Source: Balneolaceae bacterium
GTDB taxonomy: Bacteria > Bacteroidota > Rhodothermia > Balneolales > Balneolaceae
Reading direction: 5' to 3'
DNA length: 22,680 nucleotides
Assembly (NCBI GenBank): GCA_007134665.1
Contig: SLKH01000204.1
Span: forward strand, 1-22,680
Shown here: positions 6,587 to 14,854 of the stretch, in pieces
Layout of the letters: the number at the start of each line of letters is the position of its first letter
Numbering within the stretch: the first letter of the stretch is position 1
Program-made: the position numbers and the translations under genes
Notes under the pieces: generated by a model
The model's database searches: none
What the model saw: only the letters and a program-made list of their open reading frames with translations
What the model was told of the DNA's origin: nothing

Positions 6587-7888
6587 ATGAGCTATACTCC
6601 CGATTTATTAATTAAACATGTAAAACCGGTTTCTAATTCAGAAGAAAGTGATTCTTTCGTTGATATTCGTATTAAAAATGGTGTCATTTCCGAAATAGGC
6701 AAGAATCTTAAAGAAACAAATGGTGAGGAACTTTTTGATGCAAAGAATTCATATGTGAGCCCGGGCTGGATGGATATGCACGTTCATTTCAGGGAACCCG
6801 GGTATGAGCACAAAGAAACCATCCAAACAGGCAGTAAAGCAGCGGTGTTCGGAGGATTTACAGAAGTTGCCTGTATGCCAAACACGGCTCCGCCAATTCA
6901 TACAAGAGATGTTGTGGAATTCATCAAAAAAAAGTCTTCCACTCTGCCTGTTGAAGTCCATCCGATTGGCTGTGTTACCAAAGACCGTAAAGGCAAATCG
7001 ATTACTGAGATGGCAGATATGAAGGAGGGCGGAGCTGTAGCATTCAGTGATGACGGAGACCCGGTTTACGATTCAAGGGTTATGAGAATTGCACTGGAAT
7101 ATTCATCCATGCTTGGTGTTCCGATTATTAACCATGAGGAAGATCTGCGCCTGTCGCGTCCGGGACATATGCATGAGGGAGAAATATCAGCCAGGCTGGG
7201 CCTGGATGGAACCCCGTCGATTGCGGAAGAGATTATGATAGCCAGGGACATCCTGCTTGCACAGTTTACAGGTGGACATATTCACGTGGCACATATCAGT
7301 ACGAAAGGAGCAGTTGATTTGGTTCGCCGGGCGAAAAGGGAAGGAATTCAGGTGACTACGGAAGTGTGCCCACACCATTTTGACCTGACTGATAAAGAAA
7401 TTGAAAAACAACATTTCGATACCAATTTCAAAATGCACCCGCCTCTGCGGACACGCGAAGATGTTGATGCTGTTATAGAGGGGCTAAAAGACGGCACCAT
7501 TGATGCAATTTGTACTGATCATGCACCTCACGCGATTGAAGAAAAGGAAGTTGAATTTATATATGCACCGAATGGTATCATCGGCCTTGAAACGGCCTGG
7601 AGTATCTCTGTGATGAGGTTATTAAAGCCGGGACATTTAAAACTACATGATCTGGTTAATAAATTGGCTTTCCGGCCAAGACAAATTCTAAACCTGGATA
7701 TTCCGGAGATTAAAGAAGGTGCTGCTGGAAATCTTACCATATTTAATACCGATGAAGAGTGGACGTTATCCAAATCAGAAATCAGGTCTAAGTCGAAAAA
7801 TTCTCCCTACCTGAATAATAACTTAATAGGGCGGGCAGTTGCTGTATATAATAAAAATCAATTGGTAGTCAATTCGTTACAAAACTGA
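6587..7888 (+). CDS. pyrC: Dihydroorotase (class I)
   Basis: A 433-residue metal-dependent amidohydrolase that cyclises N-carbamoyl-L-aspartate to L-dihydroorotate in de novo pyrimidine synthesis. It has the type I pattern: metal ligands H65 and H67 in HVHFREPG, an Asp in AFSDDGD (152-157) in place of the carboxylated Lys of type II enzymes, H183 in INHEED, H236 in VAHIS, and catalytic D311 in CTDHAPH. MPNTAPP (97-103) is the substrate-binding loop. Length and the PGWMDMHVH entry are typical. I chose ATG 6587 over TTG 6560 because the latter lies inside the apparent -7 box. Allantoinase and hydantoinase share the fold, but the SDDG and PHH (262-264) features favour dihydroorotase. It is the first gene of the long plus-strand run. 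No aspartate transcarbamoylase gene is next to it. Confidence 0.94.
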   Translation: MSYTPDLLIKHVKPVSNSEESDSFVDIRIKNGVISEIGKNLKETNGEELFDAKNSYVSPGWMDMHVHFREPGYEHKETIQTGSKAAVFGGFTEVACMPNTAPPIHTRDVVEFIKKKSSTLPVEVHPIGCVTKDRKGKSITEMADMKEGGAVAFSDDGDPVYDSRVMRIALEYSSMLGVPIINHEEDLRLSRPGHMHEGEISARLGLDGTPSIAEEIMIARDILLAQFTGGHIHVAHISTKGAVDLVRRAKREGIQVTTEVCPHHFDLTDKEIEKQHFDTNFKMHPPLRTREDVDAVIEGLKDGTIDAICTDHAPHAIEEKEVEFIYAPNGIIGLETAWSISVMRLLKPGHLKLHDLVNKLAFRPRQILNLDIPEIKEGAAGNLTIFNTDEEWTLSKSEIRSKSKNSPYLNNNLIGRAVAVYNKNQLVVNSLQN

Positions 7889-7912
7889 AATTTTCTGAAA
7901 TGATTTGTTAAT

Positions 7913-9922
7913 ATGCGAGTGCCCCTGAATTTGATATATTTGTTGATCCTGTTTCAGGGGGTTATTCCGGAAGTAAAAAGTCAGTTTTTGGAGACTGACC
8001 AGATTCCGGATGGGGCGATATTTGGTGAAATACCCGATTCCCTGTTTCATTTGGAAGTAAACCACAACTATCCGTTTGAGTATCTGCTCAACAAGGTTGA
8101 TGCCCGGTTTTCTGAATCGGGGGGGCGTATATCTGCAATACTTGATTATCACTACAGGGTTCGTGTATTAACGGATGATCCACAATATCTTGCTGAAGCA
8201 GCATTGGTTGGGATACCCTATTATTACCATGAGAACCTTGAGGAAATTACTCAAGTCCAGGCATTAACAATTCAACCGGATGGCGAGGTAACGGAGCTGG
8301 ATGATGATGACATCTCATCAGCAGAGCTGAACTCAAGATATCGAATCAAAGAATTTCTGATGCCATCTGTTCAGCAAGGATCAATACTTGATTATCGGTA
8401 CACGATTCAGCGGCAATATATTGATGAACTTCCTGATTTCTATTTTTCAAACAGGGTTCCGACTCAACTTGCACATATTACAATCCATAATGCAGACTAT
8501 TTAAGATATGATGTGATCGGGTCAAATATTGATTTTGATGTTTACTATCATGAAGAGTTAACTGATACAAGTTCTATACCGAGAATTTTTACCCTGCGCC
8601 GGCCGGAACCTGTATCAACTCAGCATTGGTATGCCCGGGAAATTGAAGCTGTTGATAATGAATCATATATATCATCAATTAATGATCTCAGAGGAAGATT
8701 GAAATTCCAGGTCAGTGAATTTGGCCGTCCCCGACAGCCGCTTGATAATAGCTGGGAAATTGTTGTTGCACAGATCCGTCGGCAGGGCGACAACCCATAC
8801 CAGGTGATAGAAGAACTGGATGAACTGATTGAGCTGGGCAGGGAAATCTCTTCAGGTTATTCAGATCCATCGGATAGATTGGAGGCAGTATTCAATCATG
8901 TAAATCAGAATATGACGTTTAACGGGATACACAGGGCTTTTCATGACGCTCAACTCAATGATGTTCTGAATGGAGAACCTTCAGATCAGGCAGCGATTAA
9001 TCTTGTGTTGATGGCTATGTTGAAAGGTGCCGGGTTGAATCCTAAACCGGTATATCTTTCCGGTAGAAATTTTGGAAAAATTAACAAAGATTTTCCGTCA
9101 GTATATCAATTTAATCAGATGTTAATAGCAGCCTGGATTGATGGCCGGGAGCCTGAAATTCTGATGGATGCGAGTTTTCCGCACAGTCGGCCTGGTTTGA
9201 TACCGGTTGAATCATACAATGAAATGGGGCTTATTTTATCAAGGGACAACTATCAGTGGATTGAGTTGCAACCTGAATATAGCATGTTTGATATCGAAGT
9301 GGAATTATCGGGAGAACTTACTATTGATGGTGATTTAACCGGTACGATTCATGTTAAAACCAGTGGTTATCCTGCCAATGAGATAAGAGATGATCTTGCC
9401 AATCAGTTAGTACCCGATGAAATTATCAGAGAATCCTTTTTTGACACCTATTCTGATGTTGAATTTTCCAGTGTTGAAATACGGGAGGTTATTCCCGGGG
9501 AGTTCCCTCTTCAGTTAAGTACAGATTTTACCATACCCGGTTATGCGATAAGTTTTCAGGAAGGGTTACAATTTCGTCCGATGGTGGTGGGGTACCTGCA
9601 ACGGAATCCGTTTGAAGATGATCAGCGAACCGCACCGGTTATGCTTGATGCACCTGAGTGGATACGGATCACTTATGATATTTCTCTTCCGGAAGGGTTT
9701 GCAGTTGATTCATTCAGTGAACAGGTTTCAACCAGAATGCGGGGAGCCGAATTAAACGAACAATATGAAATTGATCAAAACAGGCTGAAATACCGCTTTG
9801 AAATCGATATCAACTGCAGGGAATTTTCAAGTACTGAATACAGTGAATTGAGGCGAATCTATGATCGGTGGGTATTTTTAAGTACCGATGAATGGTTTAT
9901 CCAAAACAGACAAATGCAATGA
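7913..9922 (+). CDS. Exported DUF3857 protein with inactive-looking transglutaminase domain
   Basis: A 669-residue protein with an N-terminal signal peptide (hydrophobic 6-16, cleavage near 23), so periplasmic or outer-membrane facing. Residues 55-235 match DUF3857, with the YRVRVLTDDPQYLAEAA region and YRIKEFLMPSVQQGSILDY. Residues about 300-425 match a transglutaminase-like core. Where active enzymes have GDCKD, this protein reads GEPSDQA, putting S357 in place of the nucleophilic Cys. The His position appears to be Q402 in FNQM, while D419 is kept. Catalysis is therefore unlikely; as I recall, Ser at this site is common in Bacteroidota relatives. The C-terminal part (440-669) is a beta-rich DUF3858-like region. 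It starts 24 nt after pyrC and ends in an ATGA overlap with tsaB, implying translational coupling. The function is not known; a structural or binding role at the cell envelope is inference. Confidence 0.82.
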   Translation: MRVPLNLIYLLILFQGVIPEVKSQFLETDQIPDGAIFGEIPDSLFHLEVNHNYPFEYLLNKVDARFSESGGRISAILDYHYRVRVLTDDPQYLAEAALVGIPYYYHENLEEITQVQALTIQPDGEVTELDDDDISSAELNSRYRIKEFLMPSVQQGSILDYRYTIQRQYIDELPDFYFSNRVPTQLAHITIHNADYLRYDVIGSNIDFDVYYHEELTDTSSIPRIFTLRRPEPVSTQHWYAREIEAVDNESYISSINDLRGRLKFQVSEFGRPRQPLDNSWEIVVAQIRRQGDNPYQVIEELDELIELGREISSGYSDPSDRLEAVFNHVNQNMTFNGIHRAFHDAQLNDVLNGEPSDQAAINLVLMAMLKGAGLNPKPVYLSGRNFGKINKDFPSVYQFNQMLIAAWIDGREPEILMDASFPHSRPGLIPVESYNEMGLILSRDNYQWIELQPEYSMFDIEVELSGELTIDGDLTGTIHVKTSGYPANEIRDDLANQLVPDEIIRESFFDTYSDVEFSSVEIREVIPGEFPLQLSTDFTIPGYAISFQEGLQFRPMVVGYLQRNPFEDDQRTAPVMLDAPEWIRITYDISLPEGFAVDSFSEQVSTRMRGAELNEQYEIDQNRLKYRFEIDINCREFSSTEYSELRRIYDRWVFLSTDEWFIQNRQMQ

Positions 9923-10596
9923 AATTAGCAATTGAAACGGCTACGGAAGTGTGTTCAGTAGCCCTGGAATTAGATGATGACAGGGTTGTGGAAAAGCGCC
10001 AGGCTGGCAAGGGAATACACTCGGAAAAAATGTTTCAGTTTATTGAACAACTGTTGAATGAAAACCAACTGGAACCTGATCAGATATCCGAAGTTTTACT
10101 CAGCATAGGCCCGGGTCAGTATACCGGTTTGCGAATAGGTGCGGCGGGAGTAAAAGGATTTCTGATGAGTAAAAAAACAGAATTGTACACGATTGGCACA
10201 CTTGAAGGGTTTGCCGCTGCATTTTCTGAAAGAGATTCGATCAAAGGTAATGTTCATGCAGTCATTGATGCCAGAAGAGAACATTTGTATCATCAGAAAT
10301 TTGAGTTCAAAGATGACAGGGTTTTTAAAAGTAATGCTTCTATACAGAAAATCACTTCAATAGATCAATTGATACAAACCGGTGATATTATAATCGGAAC
10401 CGGTTTGGAAAGGCTGGAAGTATTTGGCAGTACAGGCCTGAAATTTTTTGATGCTGATATGATTAGTGCCAAAAATCTGATTCGTGCAAGACATGATACC
10501 CGTTTCAGTGAATTTTATAATCGAACTGACCCTGCAGAGTTTGAACCTTTATATCTGACCACAAGACAGGTAAATAATACCTTAATAGGGAATTGA
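9919..10596 (+). CDS. tsaB: tRNA t6A threonylcarbamoyladenosine biosynthesis protein TsaB
   Basis: A 225-residue ASKHA-fold protein, a paralogue of TsaD that lacks the catalytic metal site. It dimerises with TsaD and with TsaE forms the complex that transfers threonylcarbamoyl to A37 of ANN-decoding tRNAs. Diagnostic sequence includes the opening LAIETATEVCSVAL and SIGPGQYTGLRIG (62-74), the TsaB form of the GPGSFTGLRIG signature. ATG 9919 overlaps the stop of the upstream gene as ATGA (9919-9922), which supports this start over an upstream in-frame one at 9892. tsaD and tsaE are not in the window. It has no functional link to its neighbours, so the coupling with the DUF3857 gene is probably for expression only. 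Confidence 0.94.
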   Translation: MKLAIETATEVCSVALELDDDRVVEKRQAGKGIHSEKMFQFIEQLLNENQLEPDQISEVLLSIGPGQYTGLRIGAAGVKGFLMSKKTELYTIGTLEGFAAAFSERDSIKGNVHAVIDARREHLYHQKFEFKDDRVFKSNASIQKITSIDQLIQTGDIIIGTGLERLEVFGSTGLKFFDADMISAKNLIRARHDTRFSEFYNRTDPAEFEPLYLTTRQVNNTLIGN

Positions 10597-10687
10597 TAGA
10601 TGATGTTAATTTTCCTTTACTTAAAATCTGATTTTAGCTTCACGGGATAATCATTATTTTCTTTTTTGAATTAAATAACATTTTACT

Positions 10688-11542
10688 ATGAGCTGGTTTA
10701 AACGAAAAGACACCAATATCCAGACTGAGAAGAAGAAAGACATGCCGGAAGGAGTCTGGGTTAAAGTACCTTCAACGGGCGAAACTGTACACAGACGTGA
10801 GCTTGAAGAGAACTACTGGGTGGACCCGGGAAGTGGCTTCCATTTCAGGATTGGCAGCAGGGAGTATTTTTCATACCTGTTTGATAATGAGGAATATACT
10901 GAGATAGCAAGTGATATCTATCCGTCAGATCCGCTTGAGTTTCAGGACAGGAAAAGATACAAAGACCGGCTGAAAGAGAGTCAGAAAAAAACAGGACTGT
11001 CTGATGCTGCCAGGGTCGGCACTGGTAAAATGAATGGGATTGATATTGTTGTTGCATGTATGGACTTTGCATTTATTGGAGGTAGTATGGGTTCTGTGGT
11101 AGGTGAACGGCTGGCACGTGCAATTGACCACTCAAAAGAACACTATAAACCATTGATAATCATTTCCCAATCGGGAGGTGCACGCATGATGGAAAGTGTA
11201 TTGAGCCTGATGCAGATGGCAAAGACTTCAGCCAAACTTGCACAGCTTGAAGAAGCAAAGGTTCCATATATTTCATTAATGACCAATCCTACAACTGGCG
11301 GGGTGACGGCGAGCTATGCAATGCTCGGAGATTTTAATGTATCGGAACCGGGCGCATTAATCGGTTTTGCAGGGCCGCGGGTAATCCGGCAAACGATAGG
11401 CAGAGACCTTCCGGAAAATTTCCAAACTGCAGAATATCTTTTGGAACACGGTTTCCTTGATATGATCATTCCGAGGCCAAAAATGAAACAAAAGCTTACC
11501 AGGTTGCTAAAATTAGTACTACATCAGTACGAAAACAGTTAA
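10688..11542 (+). CDS. accD: Acetyl-CoA carboxylase carboxyltransferase subunit beta lacking the zinc ribbon cysteines
   Basis: A 284-residue carboxyltransferase beta subunit. With AccA it transfers carboxyl from biotin-BCCP to acetyl-CoA, making malonyl-CoA for fatty acids. The crotonase-like core is intact: FAFIGGSMGSVVGE (127-140), SGGARM (162-167), LMQMAKTSA, NPTTGGVTASYAMLGD and IGFAGPRVIRQT. The N-terminus starts MSWFKR and keeps PEGVW, aligning without gaps to E. coli AccD as I recall it. The four zinc-ligand cysteines of E. coli (27, 30, 46, 49) are V27, T30, D46 and S49 here, so no metal site remains although the flanking sequence is conserved. The 91-nt gap upstream may hold a promoter, but I see no clear box. 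The identity is firm; the missing zinc ribbon is the unusual point. Confidence 0.93.
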   Translation: MSWFKRKDTNIQTEKKKDMPEGVWVKVPSTGETVHRRELEENYWVDPGSGFHFRIGSREYFSYLFDNEEYTEIASDIYPSDPLEFQDRKRYKDRLKESQKKTGLSDAARVGTGKMNGIDIVVACMDFAFIGGSMGSVVGERLARAIDHSKEHYKPLIIISQSGGARMMESVLSLMQMAKTSAKLAQLEEAKVPYISLMTNPTTGGVTASYAMLGDFNVSEPGALIGFAGPRVIRQTIGRDLPENFQTAEYLLEHGFLDMIIPRPKMKQKLTRLLKLVLHQYENS

Positions 11543-11571
11543 TTATACAGGCAACAATACAGATATGTTTT

Positions 11572-13794
11572 ATGAGAAAGTGGTTCACCGGTTTGTTGAT
11601 ACTGGTATTTACATGCCAGTTGTCTGCTCAGGACCGGGATTTATCATTCTTTAATATCTTTGATGGAACATTCTCTTCAGCTTCAGTTAATCATCTTAAC
11701 TGGATGCAGGATGGGCAATTCTATACCCGGGCTGTGCGCCTGAACAGTGGTGTTGAGATTAGAAAGTTTGATATTCTTACCGAAGCTTTTGAAGTGATTG
11801 TAACCAGTGAACAGCTTCGGTACCAATATCCTGAGGCTGGCCAGATTGCTGATTATCATTTTTCTGAAAATGAACAATTCCTGTTGATAAAGACCGATAT
11901 TGAGCCGACATCCAGGAAAGAGAGCCTGAACCTGATTGAAACGGATATTGAACCATTATGGAAAAGTTACAGGGCAAATCATTACGTCTATGACCGAACC
12001 AGAGACCATTTCCTGAAACTTGGTGTGAGTGGTGATAAGCAGCAATATGCTGAAATTTCACCGACGGGTACCCATGCGGCATTTGTCCAGGATAATAACC
12101 TCTACTGGATGGACCTTAACACCGAGGAAATTGGCCCCATTACAACTGATGGTGAAGCAGACCAGGTTATTAATGGAGCAGGCGATTGGGTTTATGAAGA
12201 GGAGTTTGGTATTTCAAAAGGATGGTTATGGTCTCCGGATGGTACCAGAATAGCGTTTTACCGGGTAAACGAATCCGAGGTTCAGGATTTCCGGCTTACA
12301 GAATGGAATGGTTCATATCCGGGTGAAGTACATTTTAAATACCCAAAAGCCGGAGATAAAAATGCCGAAGTTGATATCGGGATCTTTAGTCTGAATACAA
12401 ATGAAACAGTGTGGGCTGAAATTCCTGATCATGTCGAATACATTCCAAGAATTAACTGGACTTTTGATGAAAATACGCTTGCAGTTCGAACATTGAATCG
12501 GCTTCAGGATCATTTACAGCTTTATCTGGTCAATGCTGATAACGGTGAGGCGGCCCATTTTTGGGAGATGACCGATGAGGCCTGGATAGATATTGATGAT
12601 AATTTTGAGTTTATATCCGATGATCATTCGTTTCTTTATACCTCGGATAAGAACGGGTTCAGCCATCTTTATCTCTGGGATGCAGAATTGAATCAATCAC
12701 GCCAGTTAACCCATGGAGAATGGGAAGTTACAGAATTTATCGGGTATGACAGGAATAATGGGTGGGTGTACTTTACAGGAAATGAATCAACACCGATTGA
12801 ACAACACATCTACAGGGTGAAAATCAATGGAAGCCAAAAGGAGCAGTTAAGCAGTACTGACGGGTGGAATCAGGCTGATATGAGCCCGGACTTTCAATAC
12901 TTTATTCATTCACATTCGAGTATTGACTCGCCCCCGGCTTATACGCTAAAAAGTGCTGATGGTTCAGAAATACGTTATTTGGAAAGAAATAACAATACAA
13001 ACCGGGTGCTCGATATATTTCGCCTTCCCGACTTTGAGTTTATGACCCTGGATCTTGAAGGTACGGGTGAACTCAATGCGTTGATGTTCAAACCGAATGA
13101 CTTTGACCCGGATAAAAAATACCCGCTGATTGTTTATGTGTATGGAGGACCGGGGAGCCAGACAGTAACTAATAGCTTCAGGCTTGGCCATAAAAACCTG
13201 TGGCACTATTATCTTGTTTCAAAGGGATATCTTGTTGTTACTGTTGACAACAGGGGGACAGGTGGTCGCGGACGGGATTTTTCCAAACAGATTCACGGGA
13301 GATTGGGGCAGTATGAAACAGCGGACCAGGTTGAAGCAGCAAGGTATTTCAGTAAACTCGATTATATAGATCCGGATCGAATCGGAATTTGGGGGTGGAG
13401 TTATGGGGGCTATCTGTCGTCACTTGCCCTTGCTGAAGGGAATGATGTATTTTCACTCGGAATCGCTGTTGCACCGGTTACGCATTGGAGATATTATAAC
13501 ACGATCTTTAGTGAAAGATACCTGAAAACACCTGAATTGAACCAGGAGGGATATGAGGCCGGGGCTCCCGTGAACCGGGCAGATGATATTAAAGGCCATT
13601 ATCTTCTGATTCATGGCACAGCCGACGAATATGTCCATTTTCAAAATTCAGTTGACATGGTAGATGCACTGGTCCGTAATAATGTTCAGTTTCAAACCAT
13701 GTTCTATCCAAACAGAAATCACAGCATAAGAGGCGGGAATACACGTTTGCACCTCTTTAGAATGATGACCGACTTTATCCAGCAGAATTTATAA
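11572..13794 (+). CDS. Dipeptidyl peptidase IV (peptidase family S9B)
   Basis: A 740-residue exported serine exopeptidase that removes X-Pro (or X-Ala) dipeptides from peptide N-termini, probably in the periplasm for peptide use. A signal peptide (1-20, cleavage after LSA) precedes a DPP IV beta-propeller (about 60-480). The propeller contains DWVYEEEFG (205-213), whose E210 and E211 correspond to the Glu pair that binds the substrate amino terminus in human DPP4. The C-terminal alpha/beta hydrolase has YVYGGPGSQ (oxyanion Tyr), nucleophile S610 in GWSYGGY, D685 in HGTADEYVH and H717 in NRNHSI. The Asp-His distance of 32 equals that in human DPP4. It starts 29 nt after accD. The retained Glu pair argues against prolyl oligopeptidase or acylaminoacyl peptidase. 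Confidence 0.95.
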   Translation: MRKWFTGLLILVFTCQLSAQDRDLSFFNIFDGTFSSASVNHLNWMQDGQFYTRAVRLNSGVEIRKFDILTEAFEVIVTSEQLRYQYPEAGQIADYHFSENEQFLLIKTDIEPTSRKESLNLIETDIEPLWKSYRANHYVYDRTRDHFLKLGVSGDKQQYAEISPTGTHAAFVQDNNLYWMDLNTEEIGPITTDGEADQVINGAGDWVYEEEFGISKGWLWSPDGTRIAFYRVNESEVQDFRLTEWNGSYPGEVHFKYPKAGDKNAEVDIGIFSLNTNETVWAEIPDHVEYIPRINWTFDENTLAVRTLNRLQDHLQLYLVNADNGEAAHFWEMTDEAWIDIDDNFEFISDDHSFLYTSDKNGFSHLYLWDAELNQSRQLTHGEWEVTEFIGYDRNNGWVYFTGNESTPIEQHIYRVKINGSQKEQLSSTDGWNQADMSPDFQYFIHSHSSIDSPPAYTLKSADGSEIRYLERNNNTNRVLDIFRLPDFEFMTLDLEGTGELNALMFKPNDFDPDKKYPLIVYVYGGPGSQTVTNSFRLGHKNLWHYYLVSKGYLVVTVDNRGTGGRGRDFSKQIHGRLGQYETADQVEAARYFSKLDYIDPDRIGIWGWSYGGYLSSLALAEGNDVFSLGIAVAPVTHWRYYNTIFSERYLKTPELNQEGYEAGAPVNRADDIKGHYLLIHGTADEYVHFQNSVDMVDALVRNNVQFQTMFYPNRNHSIRGGNTRLHLFRMMTDFIQQNL

Positions 13795-13855
13795 AAACTG
13801 ATCTTCCCTGATAAAAAGTTCATCGTAATTAAGAATATTGACGAATTATTTGAAT

Positions 13856-14854
13856 ATGAAATTTGCAGATTATGCGAAGATTTATGTTAGTGCCGGAGAT
13901 GGAGGAGAAGGGGTTACTCACTTCAGAAGGGAAAAATTTGTACCGAAAGGCGGCCCGGATGGAGGTGATGGTGGTAAAGGCGGAGATGTGATATTAAAAG
14001 GCAACTCGCAGCTCAGCACACTGCTGGATTTACGATATCGTAAATTTATCAAAGCAGATCGCGGCAAACGGGGTGAGGGAAGTAAAAAAAGAGGGAAAGA
14101 TGGAAGAAAAGAAGTGCTTGAGGTTCCGCTTGGCACCGTTGCTTTCGATGCAGATACAAAAGAAAGGTTGGGTGAAATTACCAGGGATGATGAAGAGCTG
14201 GTTATCGCAAAAGGAGGTAAGGGGGGGCTTGGTAACTGGCATTTCCGAAGTGCAACCAATCAAACGCCTCAACATTCACAACCCGGGGGTAAAGGGGAAG
14301 AGCGTACAATTGAACTGGAATTAAAACTGATTGCAGATGTAGGTCTCGTTGGATTTCCGAATGCGGGTAAAAGTACTTTGTTATCTGCCTTGTCAGCTGC
14401 AAAACCAAGAGTTGCTGATTACCCGTTCACAACACTTGAGCCGAATTTGGGTGTCGTTACGATGCCTGATTACAGAAGTTTTGTAATGGCTGATATACCC
14501 GGAATCATCGAAGATGCTCATGAAGGAAAAGGGCTTGGCCTTCAATTTCTGCGGCATATCGAACGGAATAAACTGTTGCTATTCATGGTTAGTTGTGAAA
14601 GTGATATTGAACAGGAATATACTGCACTGCTTCACGAACTTCGTGAATACAGAAAGGATCTCGCCGATAAGCCGCGATTACTTGCAGTAACAAAAATGGA
14701 CCTGAAAGAAAATTATGAACTGGATCAGGAAATTAATATTGACAAACACATTCCGGTAATACATATTTCATCAGCAACAGGGCATAATATTGACCTGCTC
14801 AAAGAGACGATTTGGAATATATTACAGGAGATTGAACAAGAGGAGCCATTATAG
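13856..14854 (+). CDS. obgE: Obg family GTPase
   Basis: A 332-residue GTPase acting in 50S ribosome assembly and stress control. The glycine-rich Obg fold (1-158) is clear: AGDGGEG, GGPDGGDGGKGGDV (32-45), GGKGGLGN (120-127). The G domain follows, with G1 GFPNAGKST (166-174), G2 YPFTTLEPN (189-197), G3 DIPG (213-216), G4 TKMD (279-282) and G5 SSATG (305-309). There is no C-terminal OCT extension, as in many Gram-negative members. I chose ATG 13856, giving the family-standard opening MKFADYAKI, over the upstream in-frame TTG at 13838. The end of the gene overlaps the probable start of dprA by 23 nt. Confidence 0.96.
   Translation: MKFADYAKIYVSAGDGGEGVTHFRREKFVPKGGPDGGDGGKGGDVILKGNSQLSTLLDLRYRKFIKADRGKRGEGSKKRGKDGRKEVLEVPLGTVAFDADTKERLGEITRDDEELVIAKGGKGGLGNWHFRSATNQTPQHSQPGGKGEERTIELELKLIADVGLVGFPNAGKSTLLSALSAAKPRVADYPFTTLEPNLGVVTMPDYRSFVMADIPGIIEDAHEGKGLGLQFLRHIERNKLLLFMVSCESDIEQEYTALLHELREYRKDLADKPRLLAVTKMDLKENYELDQEINIDKHIPVIHISSATGHNIDLLKETIWNILQEIEQEEPL

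Noticed and set aside
9892..9918. Upstream in-frame start for tsaB
   Set aside because: It adds nine residues not found in TsaB; ATG 9919 overlaps the preceding stop as ATGA and starts exactly at the family N-terminus.
13838..13855. TTG-initiated extension of obgE by six residues
   Set aside because: ATG 13856 yields the family-standard MKFADYAKI opening.
13918..14259. Minus-strand open frame of 113 codons within obgE
   Set aside because: It is Pro/Ser-rich low complexity, the mirror of the glycine-rich Obg fold, with no family resemblance.
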